NCBI RefSeq assembly: GCF_021129305.1
Contig: NZ_JAJOMB010000003.1
Span: forward strand, 124,001 to 188,000
Direction of reading: 5' to 3'
DNA from: Kineosporia babensis
GTDB lineage: Bacteria; Actinomycetota; Actinomycetes; Actinomycetales; Kineosporiaceae
Length of the DNA stretch: 64,000 bases
Position numbers and translations under genes: made by a program. Positions 1 through 8,363 of this stretch are shown here, piece after piece. Position 1 is the stretch's first letter. Every line of letters begins with the position of its first letter. Below the pieces are notes generated by a model. That model had not been told where the DNA came from, made no database searches, and saw only the letters and a program-made list of their open reading frames with translations.

Positions 1-798
1 GACAACCTGGTCGAACTGGGCCTTCCGCTGAGCACGATCGAGGACGAGTGGGGGCCCGGGCAGGTCGAGTTCACCTTCGAGCCACTCACCGGGAAGGCCA
101 CTGCGGACGCTGCGGTCCTGGCCCGCACGGTGATCAAGCAGCTGGCCCGCCGGCACGGCTACCACGCGACCTTCATGGCCCGCCCGGCTCTGCCGAACGC
201 GTTCTCCAGCGGCTGGCACCTGCACCAGTCGCTGCGCTCGTCCGCGCAGGCCAACGCCTTCGCCGGGAGCGCCCCGGACGAGCTGCTCTCGCCCACCGGT
301 ACCCAGTTCATGGCCGGGCTGCTGGAGCACGCTCTGGCCTGCTCGGTCCTGACCACCCCGACGGTCAACGGCTACAAGCGTTACCGGCCGGACTCTTTCG
401 CACCCGACCGGATCGCCTGGGCCGAGGAGAACCGTGGGGCGATGGTGCGGGTGGCCGGTGCCCGCGGTGACGCGAACACCCACCTGGAGAACCGGATCGG
501 GGACCCGGCGGCGAACCCGTACCTGTACCTGGCCTCACAGATCGCCTCGGGGCGGGACGGCCTGCGGCGCGGGCTCGACCCGGGTGCCTCGGCCGACGAG
601 CCGTACCTGGCCGCGGCCACGGCACTGCCGGCCACCCTGGAGCAGGCGGTCGGGCACTTCAGCGAGAGCAAGCTGCTGCGGGCGGAGTTCGGCGAGGCGT
701 TCGTCGACTACCTGACGATGATCAAGCGTCACGAGGTCTCCCGCTTCAACGCCGCCGTCACCGACTGGGAGCACCGTGAGTACTTCGAGGTCTATTGA
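1..798 (+). CDS. Glutamine-synthetase-like ligase, C-terminal part (5' end outside window)
   Basis: This frame is open from the first base, so only the last 265 residues of a glutamine synthetase catalytic domain are seen. Visible family motifs are the nucleotide-site SGWHLHQSL, NGYKRYRPDSF, and the late E-N-R-I-G-D-P-A-A-N-P-Y-L metal/substrate block. GS-fold ligases of this FluG/PuuA type join glutamate to ammonia or to an amine, using ATP, in the cytoplasm. The gene overlaps the start of the following nitrilase by 23 bp and is followed by an amidotransferase and a FadR regulator, which suggests a gamma-glutamylation catabolic route for an amine rather than housekeeping GlnA. The substrate assignment is inference; the GS family call is firm. 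Confidence 0.9.
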   Translation, partial: DNLVELGLPLSTIEDEWGPGQVEFTFEPLTGKATADAAVLARTVIKQLARRHGYHATFMARPALPNAFSSGWHLHQSLRSSAQANAFAGSAPDELLSPTGTQFMAGLLEHALACSVLTTPTVNGYKRYRPDSFAPDRIAWAEENRGAMVRVAGARGDANTHLENRIGDPAANPYLYLASQIASGRDGLRRGLDPGASADEPYLAAATALPATLEQAVGHFSESKLLRAEFGEAFVDYLTMIKRHEVSRFNAAVTDWEHREYFEVY

Positions 799-1765
799 TC
801 TGCTCGAGCACGTCCGCAGCGAGGCCGGTGACCCTTTCGTGGTGGCGGCGGCGCAGCTGGGCGGGCCGTGGCTGGACGTGCCTGCTCGACTCGAGCGGGC
901 CGTCCAGGCGAGCGAACTGGCCGCGTCTCACCGAGCGTCCGTCATTGCCTTTCCGGAGTGCTATCTCAGTGGCTACCCGTACTGGCTGTCCCGGACCAAC
1001 GGTGCGACGTTCGGCGACCCGTTGCAGAAGAAGGCTTATCGCTACTACCTGGAGTCGGCCGTCCCGGTGGACGGGCCCGAGGTTGCCCGGCTGAAGGAAC
1101 TCAGCGCCGATCTGGGCATCACCGTGGTCATCGGCCTGACCGAGCGTTCCTCCGGCACCACGTACTGCTCGCTGCTGACGATCACTCCCGCCGGCCTGGC
1201 CGGGCATCACCGCAAACTCGTTCCCACGTATGACGAACGTCTGGTCTGGGGGTCCGGCGACGGGCACGGTCTGCGCGCTCACGAGGTGGGCCGGGCCCGG
1301 ATCGGCAGCCTGAACTGCTGGGAGAACTGGATGCCCCAGGCCCGGCAGGCGATGTACGCGACCGGCGAGGACGTGCATTTCGGGGTCTGGCCCGGCTCGG
1401 TCGGGCTCACCGGTGACATCACGCGGTTCACGGCCCTGGAAGGACGGGTCTTCAGCGTCGCTGCCTCGGGACTGCTGCGGCGGGACGAGGTTCCGGACGA
1501 TTTCCCCTTGGCCCAAGCTCTTCTGCAGGACGCCGATGAGCTGCCGTTCGACGGAGGCACAGCGGTGGCCGGTCCCGACGGGCGCTGGGTGATCGAGCCG
1601 ATCGCCGGACGGGAGGGCATCGTGGTGGCCGAACTCGACCTGTCCCGGGTGGCCGAGGAGCGTTTCGCCTTCGACCCCACCGGGCACTACAGCCGTCCGG
1701 ACGTTCTGCGTACTACGGTTGACCGTACGCGGCGAACCGCAATCGCATGGGAGGACGTCCGTTGA
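776..1765 (+). CDS. Nitrilase / carbon-nitrogen hydrolase
   Basis: A 329-aa protein of the nitrilase superfamily, the usual length for a true nitrilase. The Glu-Lys-Cys catalytic triad is visible: E61 in FPECYLSG, K147 in HHRKLVPT and C181 in LNCWEN. The superfamily hydrolyses nitriles or amides to acids and ammonia through a thioester on the cysteine. The GTG start at 776 lies inside the end of the preceding ligase gene, so translation is probably coupled. The stop codon overlaps the TTG start of the next gene (TTGA). Together with the ligase and the amidotransferase it forms one nitrogen-compound catabolic operon. The substrate is unknown. Confidence 0.92.
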   Translation: MSTSRSIDLLEHVRSEAGDPFVVAAAQLGGPWLDVPARLERAVQASELAASHRASVIAFPECYLSGYPYWLSRTNGATFGDPLQKKAYRYYLESAVPVDGPEVARLKELSADLGITVVIGLTERSSGTTYCSLLTITPAGLAGHHRKLVPTYDERLVWGSGDGHGLRAHEVGRARIGSLNCWENWMPQARQAMYATGEDVHFGVWPGSVGLTGDITRFTALEGRVFSVAASGLLRRDEVPDDFPLAQALLQDADELPFDGGTAVAGPDGRWVIEPIAGREGIVVAELDLSRVAEERFAFDPTGHYSRPDVLRTTVDRTRRTAIAWEDVR

Positions 1766-2454
1766 AACCAGTTCTCGTGCTGCAACACCAGGATGACGTC
1801 GCACCCGGCAACCTCGGTGAGTGGCTCACCGTTCAGGGCATCCCGTTCGTCGTTCAGGACGTGACGGCTCAGGGGCCGCACGACGAGACCGACTGGGGCG
1901 CCGTGGTGGTGCTGGGCAGCAAGGAATCGGCGTACGACGCCTCGGTCCCCTGGCTGGAGTGGGAGCGAACTGAGCTTCGGCGCCATCTGGACGCCGGTCG
2001 TCCGTTGCTCGGGATCTGTTTCGGGGCACAGCTTCTGGCTCAGCTCACGGGTGGATCGGTTGCGGCGGCGCGCTCGCCCGAACGAGGCTGGATCGACGTC
2101 GAAGGCTCGCCCCTGACCGGCTCCTGGTTCGCCTGGCACGGAGACGAGATCACCGTCCCTCCACAGGCCCAGGTGCTGGCCCGTTCGTCGGCCTGCGTGC
2201 AGGCGTTCCAGGTCGGGCCGCATCTGGGGGTGCAGTTCCATCCGGAGGTCTCGCTCGCCATGATCACCGGCTGGCTGGCCGAGAATCGCCGTCAGGAACA
2301 GCTTTCCGCGGTGGACAGCACCATCGACACCGTTCTGGCCGAGAGTGCCGCCCGGGCGGCAGAAGCCGAGCAGGCCGCCCATCGTCTGTACGCCGGCTTC
2401 TTCGGTTTCCTGCTCCGATCCCCTGACCCCTACAGTGGTCTGACCAGCAGATGA
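1762..2454 (+). CDS. Class-I glutamine amidotransferase domain protein
   Basis: A cytoplasmic class-I (GATase1) amidotransferase domain of about 230 aa. The nucleophile C86 sits in GICFGAQ, and the His-Glu pair H160/E162 in VQFHPEV, giving the full Cys-His-Glu triad. I prefer the TTG at 1762 because GGGAGG at 1749-1754 lies 7 bases before it and the product then begins KPVLVLQH as in relatives. An in-frame ATG at 1747 would place that Shine-Dalgarno inside the gene. The protein could be a stand-alone hydrolase of gamma-glutamyl compounds, like PuuD in function, which would complete the ligase-nitrilase-hydrolase cassette. That role is inferred from context. Confidence 0.85.
   Translation: MKPVLVLQHQDDVAPGNLGEWLTVQGIPFVVQDVTAQGPHDETDWGAVVVLGSKESAYDASVPWLEWERTELRRHLDAGRPLLGICFGAQLLAQLTGGSVAAARSPERGWIDVEGSPLTGSWFAWHGDEITVPPQAQVLARSSACVQAFQVGPHLGVQFHPEVSLAMITGWLAENRRQEQLSAVDSTIDTVLAESAARAAEAEQAAHRLYAGFFGFLLRSPDPYSGLTSR
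2436..2446. promoter_or_regulatory. FadR-family operator candidate
   Basis: TGGTCTGACCA is a perfect palindrome (TGGT-CTG-ACCA) ending 26 bases before the start of the FadR-type regulator gene. It matches the TGGTC-N-GACCA core known for FadR-subfamily GntR proteins. It lies in the last codons of the amidotransferase gene, so it most likely serves autoregulation of the regulator. Confidence 0.55.
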
Positions 2455-2472
2455 CCAGGGAGCCAGAGGACG

Positions 2473-3192
2473 ATGGTGAGCGGCAGGACGACGGGTTCGG
2501 CTTCACGGATGCGCCCGGTCGCTCGCCAGCCGGTCTCCGAGCAGGTCGCCGAGCGCCTGCGGGAGTTCATCGACGAGAACGGCCTGCAGGCCGGGGACAA
2601 GCTGATGACCGAGCGCGAACTGGCGGCCGAACTGGGCGTGGGCCGCTCGAGCGTGCGTGAGGCGATCACCGCCCTGCGGGCCCGGGGCCTGGTCGAGGTG
2701 CGTCACGGTGAGGGCATCTACCTGCTGGAACGCAGCACCGACCTGATCTCGTCGCTGGCTCAGGAACTGGTCGGCACGCACGTCGACCACCCCTACATCT
2801 GGGAGACCCGGCAGGCCATCGAGGTGCAGTGTGCCCGGCTGGCGGCCACCCGGGCCACCACCGAGGACCTCGCCCTGGTCGCGGCCGCCCTCGATCAGAT
2901 GGCCGCCGAGGTCGACGCGGGCGAAGCGGCTCTTGAGGGTGACCGGGCCTTCCACTTCGGCGTGGTCCAGGCCTCCCACAACCCGATCCTGATCCAGCTG
3001 GTGGCGGGCATCCGGGAGTCGTTCGACAAGACCTCCGAGACGTCCCTGACCCGGGCCGGTCAGCCGGCCCGGTCGCTGGCCGAGCACCGCGGGATCTTCG
3101 AGGCCATCGCCGCCGGCGACCCAGCGCTGGCGGCCGGGCGGATGCTGGCCCACCTGGTCGGGACGACGGACGATCTGCTGCCCGGGCACTGA
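2473..3192 (+). CDS. FadR-subfamily GntR transcriptional regulator
   Basis: A 239-aa cytoplasmic regulator. Residues about 17-85 form the GntR winged helix (QVAERLREF, TERELAAELGVGRSSVREAI, VEVRHGEGIYL). The rest is an all-helical FCD ligand domain with the expected Asp/His metal positions (DRAFHFGVVQASHN and LAEHRGIFEAI). FCD regulators sense small organic acids or amino-acid-like ligands. It is the last gene of the ligase-nitrilase-amidotransferase cassette and probably its repressor. A FadR-like palindrome lies just upstream of its ATG. The ligand is not predictable from sequence alone. Confidence 0.93.
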   Translation: MVSGRTTGSASRMRPVARQPVSEQVAERLREFIDENGLQAGDKLMTERELAAELGVGRSSVREAITALRARGLVEVRHGEGIYLLERSTDLISSLAQELVGTHVDHPYIWETRQAIEVQCARLAATRATTEDLALVAAALDQMAAEVDAGEAALEGDRAFHFGVVQASHNPILIQLVAGIRESFDKTSETSLTRAGQPARSLAEHRGIFEAIAAGDPALAAGRMLAHLVGTTDDLLPGH

Positions 3193-3196
3193 ATCC

Positions 3197-4129
3197 CTAC
3201 AGGTCGATGACGACCTTGCCGTGCACGTGCCGAGCGGATTGCAGTTCGACCGCGGCGCGGATCTGGTCCACCGGGAAACGGGCCGCGATCGGCACCCGGA
3301 GTTGCCCTTCCGCGGCCAGACGAGCGATCTCCTCGATGGCACCAGGCTCGGCGTTCGCGCCGTTGGCCGGCTCGATGCCTTCCACGACGGTGGCGATCGT
3401 GGTCATCCGGGAGTCCGGCACGCCGAGCTCACGAGCCGCCGCGATCGTCTCGGCGCCGTGCAGATCCATCGCCGCAGTGATGCCGTCCGGGAGTCGGTCG
3501 GCCAGGCCCTCGCCGTAGACAACCGGTTCCGCTCCCAGAGCGCGTAGCGCATCGGCCGAAGTGGCCGACCCCGTGCCGACGACTCGGGCACCGGCCAGGC
3601 GCGCAAGCTGAACCGCGAACACGCCCACCCCACCGCCCGCAGCGCCGATCAGCAGGGTGTCGGTCGGCCCGGGCTTGACCACCGCGAGCGCTGCTGCGGC
3701 CGTGCTCCCGGCGATGGACAGGACGGCGGCGGTCCGGTCATCGAGCCCGTCCGGTGTGCGATGAACGTCTCCGCCCTTGCCGAGGTGTCCCGGAGCGTCC
3801 ACCACGACGTAGTCGGCGACGCTGCGGGAGAAGGCTGAGCCGAAGACCCGGTCGCCGACCTTGAACAGATCACCGACCCCGTCCCCCACCTCGTCGACGA
3901 CGCCCGCGTAGTCGTTGCCGAACCCGCCCGGCAGGCTCAGGCCGAAGCGGGCAGCGGTGGCATCGTCCGAGGTCATGAACCAGTCCATCGGATTCAGCCC
4001 GGCTGCCGTGACCCGGACCCGGACCTGCCCGGGGCCGGCCTCAGGGACGGGCACCTCGCGCAGGACGAGGTTCCCGGGCCCGCCGAACGACTCGGCGAAC
4101 TGGACGGCCCGGCTGGTGGATGTGCGCAC
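3197..4129 (-). CDS. Zinc-independent MDR oxidoreductase (quinone reductase-like)
   Basis: A 310-aa NADPH-dependent medium-chain dehydrogenase/reductase of the quinone oxidoreductase type. The N-terminal GroES-like part is followed by a Rossmann fold with GAAGGGVGVFAVQLA. The cysteine/histidine ligands of zinc ADHs are absent, so it should be a zinc-free quinone or enone reductase. The frame stays open upstream to 4456, but the GTG at 4129 has AGGAAGGACC just before it and yields the family-typical N-terminus; a longer start would run through the divergent TetR gene. It shares a promoter region containing an inverted repeat with that TetR gene and is presumably its target. Confidence 0.9.
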   Translation of the reverse strand: MRTSTSRAVQFAESFGGPGNLVLREVPVPEAGPGQVRVRVTAAGLNPMDWFMTSDDATAARFGLSLPGGFGNDYAGVVDEVGDGVGDLFKVGDRVFGSAFSRSVADYVVVDAPGHLGKGGDVHRTPDGLDDRTAAVLSIAGSTAAAALAVVKPGPTDTLLIGAAGGGVGVFAVQLARLAGARVVGTGSATSADALRALGAEPVVYGEGLADRLPDGITAAMDLHGAETIAAARELGVPDSRMTTIATVVEGIEPANGANAEPGAIEEIARLAAEGQLRVPIAARFPVDQIRAAVELQSARHVHGKVVIDL

Positions 4130-4161
4130 GGCGAGGTCCTTCCTCAAGGGAGTCCCGGAAA

Positions 4162-4212
4162 ACGGACTATGCTCCGGTTCAACGAACGTAGCACAACCGG
4201 AGCGTGATCCGT
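4162..4212. promoter_or_regulatory. TetR operator candidate in divergent promoter
   Basis: Two 18-base arms (4162-4179 and 4195-4212) form an inverted repeat with 15 of 18 positions paired. The inner nine bases, GCTCCGGTT / AACCGGAGC, are perfect, and the spacer is 15 bases. It fills the gap between the divergent MDR reductase and TetR genes and would let the TetR protein control both. Confidence 0.6.
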
Positions 4213-4213
4213 T

Positions 4214-4786
4214 TTGCCCGAGACCCCTGCGCGGTCGGATGCCGCGCGCAACCGCAAGCACCTGCTCGACGTCGCCACCCGGGTCTTCCAGTCGGCCCAG
4301 GGCGAGCCTTCGCTGCGGGAGATCGCCCGTGAGGCCGGGGTGGGCATCGCCACGCTCTACCGACACTTCCCCACCCGCGAGGCTCTGGTCGCCGCGGTCT
4401 ACGCCGATCAGGTGGCCCGGCTCACCGACGGCGCCCAGCAACTCCTCGCGACCCATCCCCCGGCCGAGGCCCTACGCCGCTGGATGGACCTGTTCGGCGA
4501 CTGGATCGCCACCAAGGACGGCATGCTGAACACGCTGCTCGCCCTGATCGAGTCCGACGAGATCCCGCACGCCCGAACCCATACCGACCTGATCACCGCG
4601 ATCGAGGGCATGCTGAAAGCCGGTCAGGCGAGCGGCGAGCTGCGCACCGACATCACTGCGCAAGACATCGCCGCCCACCTGATCGGGATTTTCACCGTCG
4701 CGCCGGTACCTCAGCATTCAGCCCGCGCCGAAAGATTGCTGAACGTCCTGCTACACGGCCTGCGCCCAGCTCATGACGCGGGGTAG
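4214..4786 (+). CDS. TetR/AcrR family regulator
   Basis: A 190-aa regulator. The N-terminal helix-turn-helix (residues about 15-55) reads REIAREAGVGIATLYRHFPTR, a textbook TetR motif, followed by an all-helical ligand domain resembling the SbtR-type C-terminal domain. The start is a TTG at 4214 with GGAG about 11 bases upstream; no in-frame ATG gives a better N-terminus. It is divergent from the quinone-reductase-like gene and separated from it by a long inverted repeat, so autoregulation and repression of the neighbour are likely. Confidence 0.92.
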   Translation: MPETPARSDAARNRKHLLDVATRVFQSAQGEPSLREIAREAGVGIATLYRHFPTREALVAAVYADQVARLTDGAQQLLATHPPAEALRRWMDLFGDWIATKDGMLNTLLALIESDEIPHARTHTDLITAIEGMLKAGQASGELRTDITAQDIAAHLIGIFTVAPVPQHSARAERLLNVLLHGLRPAHDAG

Positions 4787-4798
4787 AGACCGAAAAGG

Positions 4799-5344
4799 TC
4801 AGCCCTGGGCGATGTCCGGAGTACCGACCGACTCCACACCGGCGGCGAACTCGGCCACGGTGGCGCTGTCCCACTTCAGACTGCCGGGAAACTGGAAGAT
4901 CAGCGTGCGGTCCTCGGCCGGCAGCAGCAGACCCGTGCTGTCACCGCCCTCGAAGTCGAAGCTGGTCGCGGTGACGTCGCCGACCTCGAGATCCTGAGTG
5001 TTCTTGCGCTCGACCGAAAGCTCTGCCTCGTTGGCCACGGTGACCAGAATCTTGCCGGTGAACTCGTTCGGGTCCTGGTTGCTCGCGTCCTCGGCGGCAA
5101 GCACCAGCTTGCCGGTGTCAGCCGCCAGCACGTCCCAGCCGGCCGGAACCTGCTCGATCCGGAAACCCTCGGGCTGCTCACCCTGGAAAGAGGTCAGCTC
5201 GGCGGAAATGCTCTGTGTCCCGGCCGGTTCGGCGGTCGCCGAAGAACCGGAGCCCAGGAGCGTGAAAGCCAGGACTCCGGCGGCGGCAGCCGCGGCCAGA
5301 CCGACGGGGAGGAGGACGTTGCGTTGGGTGGAAGAGATGCTCAT
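4799..5344 (-). CDS. Membrane-anchored secreted protein of unknown function
   Basis: 181 aa. Residues about 11-31 are a single hydrophobic segment (VLLPVGLAAAAAAGVLAFTLL) preceded by a short polar start, so this is a signal anchor or uncleaved signal peptide without a lipobox cysteine. The remainder is an acidic, soluble extracellular domain of beta-rich character, with no cysteines and no motif I recognise. It lies convergent to the TetR gene and divergent from the AAA/TPR regulator. I do not recognise the family. Confidence 0.7.
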   Translation of the reverse strand: MSISSTQRNVLLPVGLAAAAAAGVLAFTLLGSGSSATAEPAGTQSISAELTSFQGEQPEGFRIEQVPAGWDVLAADTGKLVLAAEDASNQDPNEFTGKILVTVANEAELSVERKNTQDLEVGDVTATSFDFEGGDSTGLLLPAEDRTLIFQFPGSLKWDSATVAEFAAGVESVGTPDIAQG

Positions 5345-5408
5345 GCCTATTCGACGGAGCCCGTCTCTGCCCAGGTTGCACCCAGCCGGGTGGAGATCTG
5401 GCGTTGTG

Positions 5409-7613
5409 ATGTCATGGGCAGTGATGGACAGCGATCAGCCCTCTCTGGGACGAGCGATCATGATCGGCCGCACGGCCGAGCTCGCAGCCCTCACGCGGCT
5501 GGTGGAACGGGCGGCGGCCGGTGCGAGCGGTCTCCTGGTGGTGACTGGTCCCCGGGGTTCGGGCAAGACCACTCTGCTGGACGCCGCGGTCAGGGCCGCC
5601 CGGGCTCAGGGTGTGCCGGTGGCTCATCGCACCGCCGAATCGCTCGGCACCCGGCTGATCGTGATCGACGAGAACCGCGTGCCCGAGCCGGCCGAGCTGG
5701 AACGGCTACTGGCCAGCGGAGCGTCAGTACTGGTCACCGCGGGCGAAGACAGCCAGGCTGACCTGCGGCTGAGGGCCCTGAGCGAGGCCGAGCTCAATCG
5801 GCTGCTGCCCGGTCGGCAGTCCGACGTGGTGCACGCGATCTGGCTGGCCAGCGGCGGCATGCCAGGAACAGCCCTGGATCTGGCTGCTTTGATCGGCTCG
5901 GCCGACGACCCGGTGGCTGTCCTGGCTCTGAGTGCGCCTTCTCGGACCCAGTTCCTCGTGCCGGACGTGGCCCTGCTGCGCCTGCTGGAATGGGCGGCGA
6001 CCCGGCCCTTGACCTCCGAGGTCCGGGCGAAAGTGTTGATTCGCTGGGCCCGGGAGCTGCTCGGCGACACCTCGTCCCTGGATCGGCGGCGGGAACTGGC
6101 AGACGAAGCGGTCCAGCTGGCCGAGGGCTGCGGCGATCCCGGTGTCCTGGCCAACGTGCTGGACGGCCGGTTACATGCACTATGGGATCCGGCGGCCGCC
6201 CCGGAAAGGCGCGATGTCTCGTCTCTGATCGTCGGCAAGGCCCGGGAGGCCGGAGACGGTCAGGCCGAGCTGAACGGTTTGTTCTGGCGGTTCGTGGCCC
6301 TGGTCGAACTGGGTGATCTGGATGCAGCCGAGGCGGCCCTGGTCAGCTACGCGCGCACCGGTGAGTTGCTGGGAGATTCCGAGGCTGGGGTTATCGCCCT
6401 GTCCCGGCAGGCCGTTCTCGCCATCGCTCGCGGACGTCTGACGCTGGCCGAGCAACTGACTGAGCAGGTGGCGAAGGCCGGGCAGGCTACCGGCCTGAAG
6501 GACACCGCTCGGCTGACTGCCTCGCTGGCCGGGCAGCTGGCCCTCCTTCGAGGTGAAGCTGCGGGACAGGTTGATCCGTTGCAAGAGATGGCGTTACGGC
6601 TCCCCGGTCACTTCTACGAGGCGACCGCGGCGCGGGTGATGGCCGAGGCGGGGCGCGATCAGGAGGCCGGGCTGGAGTTGACGCGTCTGCTTCCATCGGT
6701 CCTCGCCGGATCCGGGCCGCGCTGGCTGGGTGCGGTGGCCGACCTGGCCTTCGTGGCGGCGCGGGAAGGCAGTGTCGAGGACGCACGGAAGCTGTACGAC
6801 GCACTGCAACCCTTCACTGGGCGGCTCGTGGTCTGGGGTGGCGCCAATACGGTGACCGGGCCGGTCGATGACCTTCTGGGCAGGCTGGCTAACCGGCTCG
6901 GGGAACAGGCGTTGGCGTTGAAGCACTTTGACGATGCGGTGGCTCAGGAGGAACGGCTGGGAGCTGCGACCTGGCTGTCCGGAACGCTGGCCGTTCGAGG
7001 CCGGCCTGGAGACGCCCAGCGGTCCGGCGAACTGACCGAGCGCATCGGGATCGTCCGGGCTCGGCCCGACGAATGGCGGCTGGTCCGCGAGGACGACGCC
7101 TGGCTACTGGAGGCCGGAGCGGAAACCGTTCGGGTCCGGCATGTTCGAGGGTTTCAGTACCTGAAGACGCTGGTCTCGGCTCCCGGACAGGAAATTGCGG
7201 CTCTGGATCTGGTCGCCGACGGCCCGGCCGGGCTGGAACGACCTTGGAGCGAAGAGCTTTTGGACGCGTCTGCTCGCCGGTCCTTCAACGAGCGGTTGTC
7301 TTCTTTGGAAAAGCTTTTGGACGTGGCCGACCAAGCCGGCGATGCCGGCCGGGGGCAATCCCTGAGCGCCGAGCGGGAAGCCCTGCTGGCCGAACTGCGC
7401 CGAGCCACCGGTCTGGGCGGACGTCCGCGCCAGAGCAGTCCCGAAGCCGAGCGCGCCCGGGTCAATGCGACCCGGGCGCTGGGCACCGCGCTCAGCCGCC
7501 TGGAGACCAAGGCGCCGATCGCGACTGCGCATCTGCGGGCGTCCCTCCGTACTGGCTCTTATTTCCGCTATCAACCCACGGCCGGGGGACCTCAGCGCTG
7601 GCGACTGTCTTGA
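5409..7613 (+). CDS. AAA/STAND ATPase regulator with helical-repeat region
   Basis: About 734 aa from the ATG at 5409; the frame is open far upstream, but that part overlaps the divergent gene and is not protein-like. IGRTAELAAL followed by the Walker A GPRGSGKTT (residues about 47-55) marks a STAND/MalT-like NTPase. The central 300 residues are Ala/Leu/Glu-rich repeats of TPR type. The C-terminal 170 residues contain a winged-helix-like segment (VRHVRGFQYLKTLV) and a conserved RVNATRALGTALSRLE tail seen in other actinobacterial ATPase regulators. It lacks a LuxR HTH. The ATG at 5424 or 5460 could be the true start. A signalling or regulatory role is inferred; the target is unknown. Confidence 0.75.
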   Translation: MSWAVMDSDQPSLGRAIMIGRTAELAALTRLVERAAAGASGLLVVTGPRGSGKTTLLDAAVRAARAQGVPVAHRTAESLGTRLIVIDENRVPEPAELERLLASGASVLVTAGEDSQADLRLRALSEAELNRLLPGRQSDVVHAIWLASGGMPGTALDLAALIGSADDPVAVLALSAPSRTQFLVPDVALLRLLEWAATRPLTSEVRAKVLIRWARELLGDTSSLDRRRELADEAVQLAEGCGDPGVLANVLDGRLHALWDPAAAPERRDVSSLIVGKAREAGDGQAELNGLFWRFVALVELGDLDAAEAALVSYARTGELLGDSEAGVIALSRQAVLAIARGRLTLAEQLTEQVAKAGQATGLKDTARLTASLAGQLALLRGEAAGQVDPLQEMALRLPGHFYEATAARVMAEAGRDQEAGLELTRLLPSVLAGSGPRWLGAVADLAFVAAREGSVEDARKLYDALQPFTGRLVVWGGANTVTGPVDDLLGRLANRLGEQALALKHFDDAVAQEERLGAATWLSGTLAVRGRPGDAQRSGELTERIGIVRARPDEWRLVREDDAWLLEAGAETVRVRHVRGFQYLKTLVSAPGQEIAALDLVADGPAGLERPWSEELLDASARRSFNERLSSLEKLLDVADQAGDAGRGQSLSAEREALLAELRRATGLGGRPRQSSPEAERARVNATRALGTALSRLETKAPIATAHLRASLRTGSYFRYQPTAGGPQRWRLS

Positions 7614-7620
7614 AGCGTCC

Positions 7621-8328
7621 TCAAGCAGGCAGTGCTCGAGCGACGTCGGCGGGATGGGACAGGTGCGGGAAATGCCCACCCGGCAGCACCGTCACCTCGA
7701 CCGGCAGGATCGACGTCAGCCACTCCAACTGATCCTGCGCAGGCGGGAACGAACTGATCCAGTGATAGGCGACCGAACGCTCGCCGATCGTCCTCAGTTC
7801 CTGGCTCCGCTGTTCTTTGATCTCCTCGTCGGTGTAGCGCAGGATGTCGTTCCAGTACCCCAGCAGCAGGTCCTGGCGCGGGTCGGTCGACGTCTGGACG
7901 ATGGTGCGGGCCTGGTCGGGCAGCGCCTCGATACCCATGTTGGCCAGCATGCGGTTCCAGAACTGCCGCCACTGCGGGCTGCGCAGCAGCGGCTCGGCCT
8001 GGCGAACCACGTCGCCGAACCGGCCCATCAGCAGCGGCTGATCGACATTGACCACCGCAGTGGCCGGGAACTGGGCGGCATAGGTCGTGGCGACGATTGC
8101 GCCGAGCGAGTGCCCGACCACCACCGGAGCGGTGAGCCCGGCGTCCGTCACCTGCTGGTGGATGTCCTCGAGGACTTCCTCGAGCGGGTATTCCGGGCGC
8201 TGGGCGGATCGGCCGTGGCCGGGCAGATCGACGGCCAGGACCTTGCGTTCGGGATCGAGGTGGGGCCGCAGCAGATCCCAGGTGTGGTGGTCGTAGGTCA
8301 GGCCGTGGAGCAGAAGAAGATCGGTCAC
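7621..8328 (-). CDS. Alpha/beta hydrolase
   Basis: 235 aa from the GTG at 8328, giving MTDLLLLHGLTYDHHTW, a typical start with the oxyanion HG motif. The nucleophile is S74 in VGHSLG, the acid follows in the canonical place, and the catalytic His is in the C-terminal GGHFPHLSHP. The fold hydrolyses esters, amides or epoxides; the substrate is unknown. The frame can extend to 8409 into the preceding gene and a TTG at 8358 is an alternative start. It follows the PNPOx-flavoreductase gene closely on the same strand, so both are likely controlled by the upstream TetR protein. It converges with the AAA regulator gene with only 7 bases between stops. Confidence 0.9.
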   Translation of the reverse strand: MTDLLLLHGLTYDHHTWDLLRPHLDPERKVLAVDLPGHGRSAQRPEYPLEEVLEDIHQQVTDAGLTAPVVVGHSLGAIVATTYAAQFPATAVVNVDQPLLMGRFGDVVRQAEPLLRSPQWRQFWNRMLANMGIEALPDQARTIVQTSTDPRQDLLLGYWNDILRYTDEEIKEQRSQELRTIGERSVAYHWISSFPPAQDQLEWLTSILPVEVTVLPGGHFPHLSHPADVARALPA

Positions 8329-8363
8329 GTCCTTACGGCGTAACCCGCGAGCGAACAATTTGT

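Noticed and set aside
4130-4456. Longer N-terminal extension of the MDR reductase
   Set aside because: It would cross the operator and the divergent TetR coding region and is low-quality sequence; AGGAAGGACC marks the GTG at 4129.
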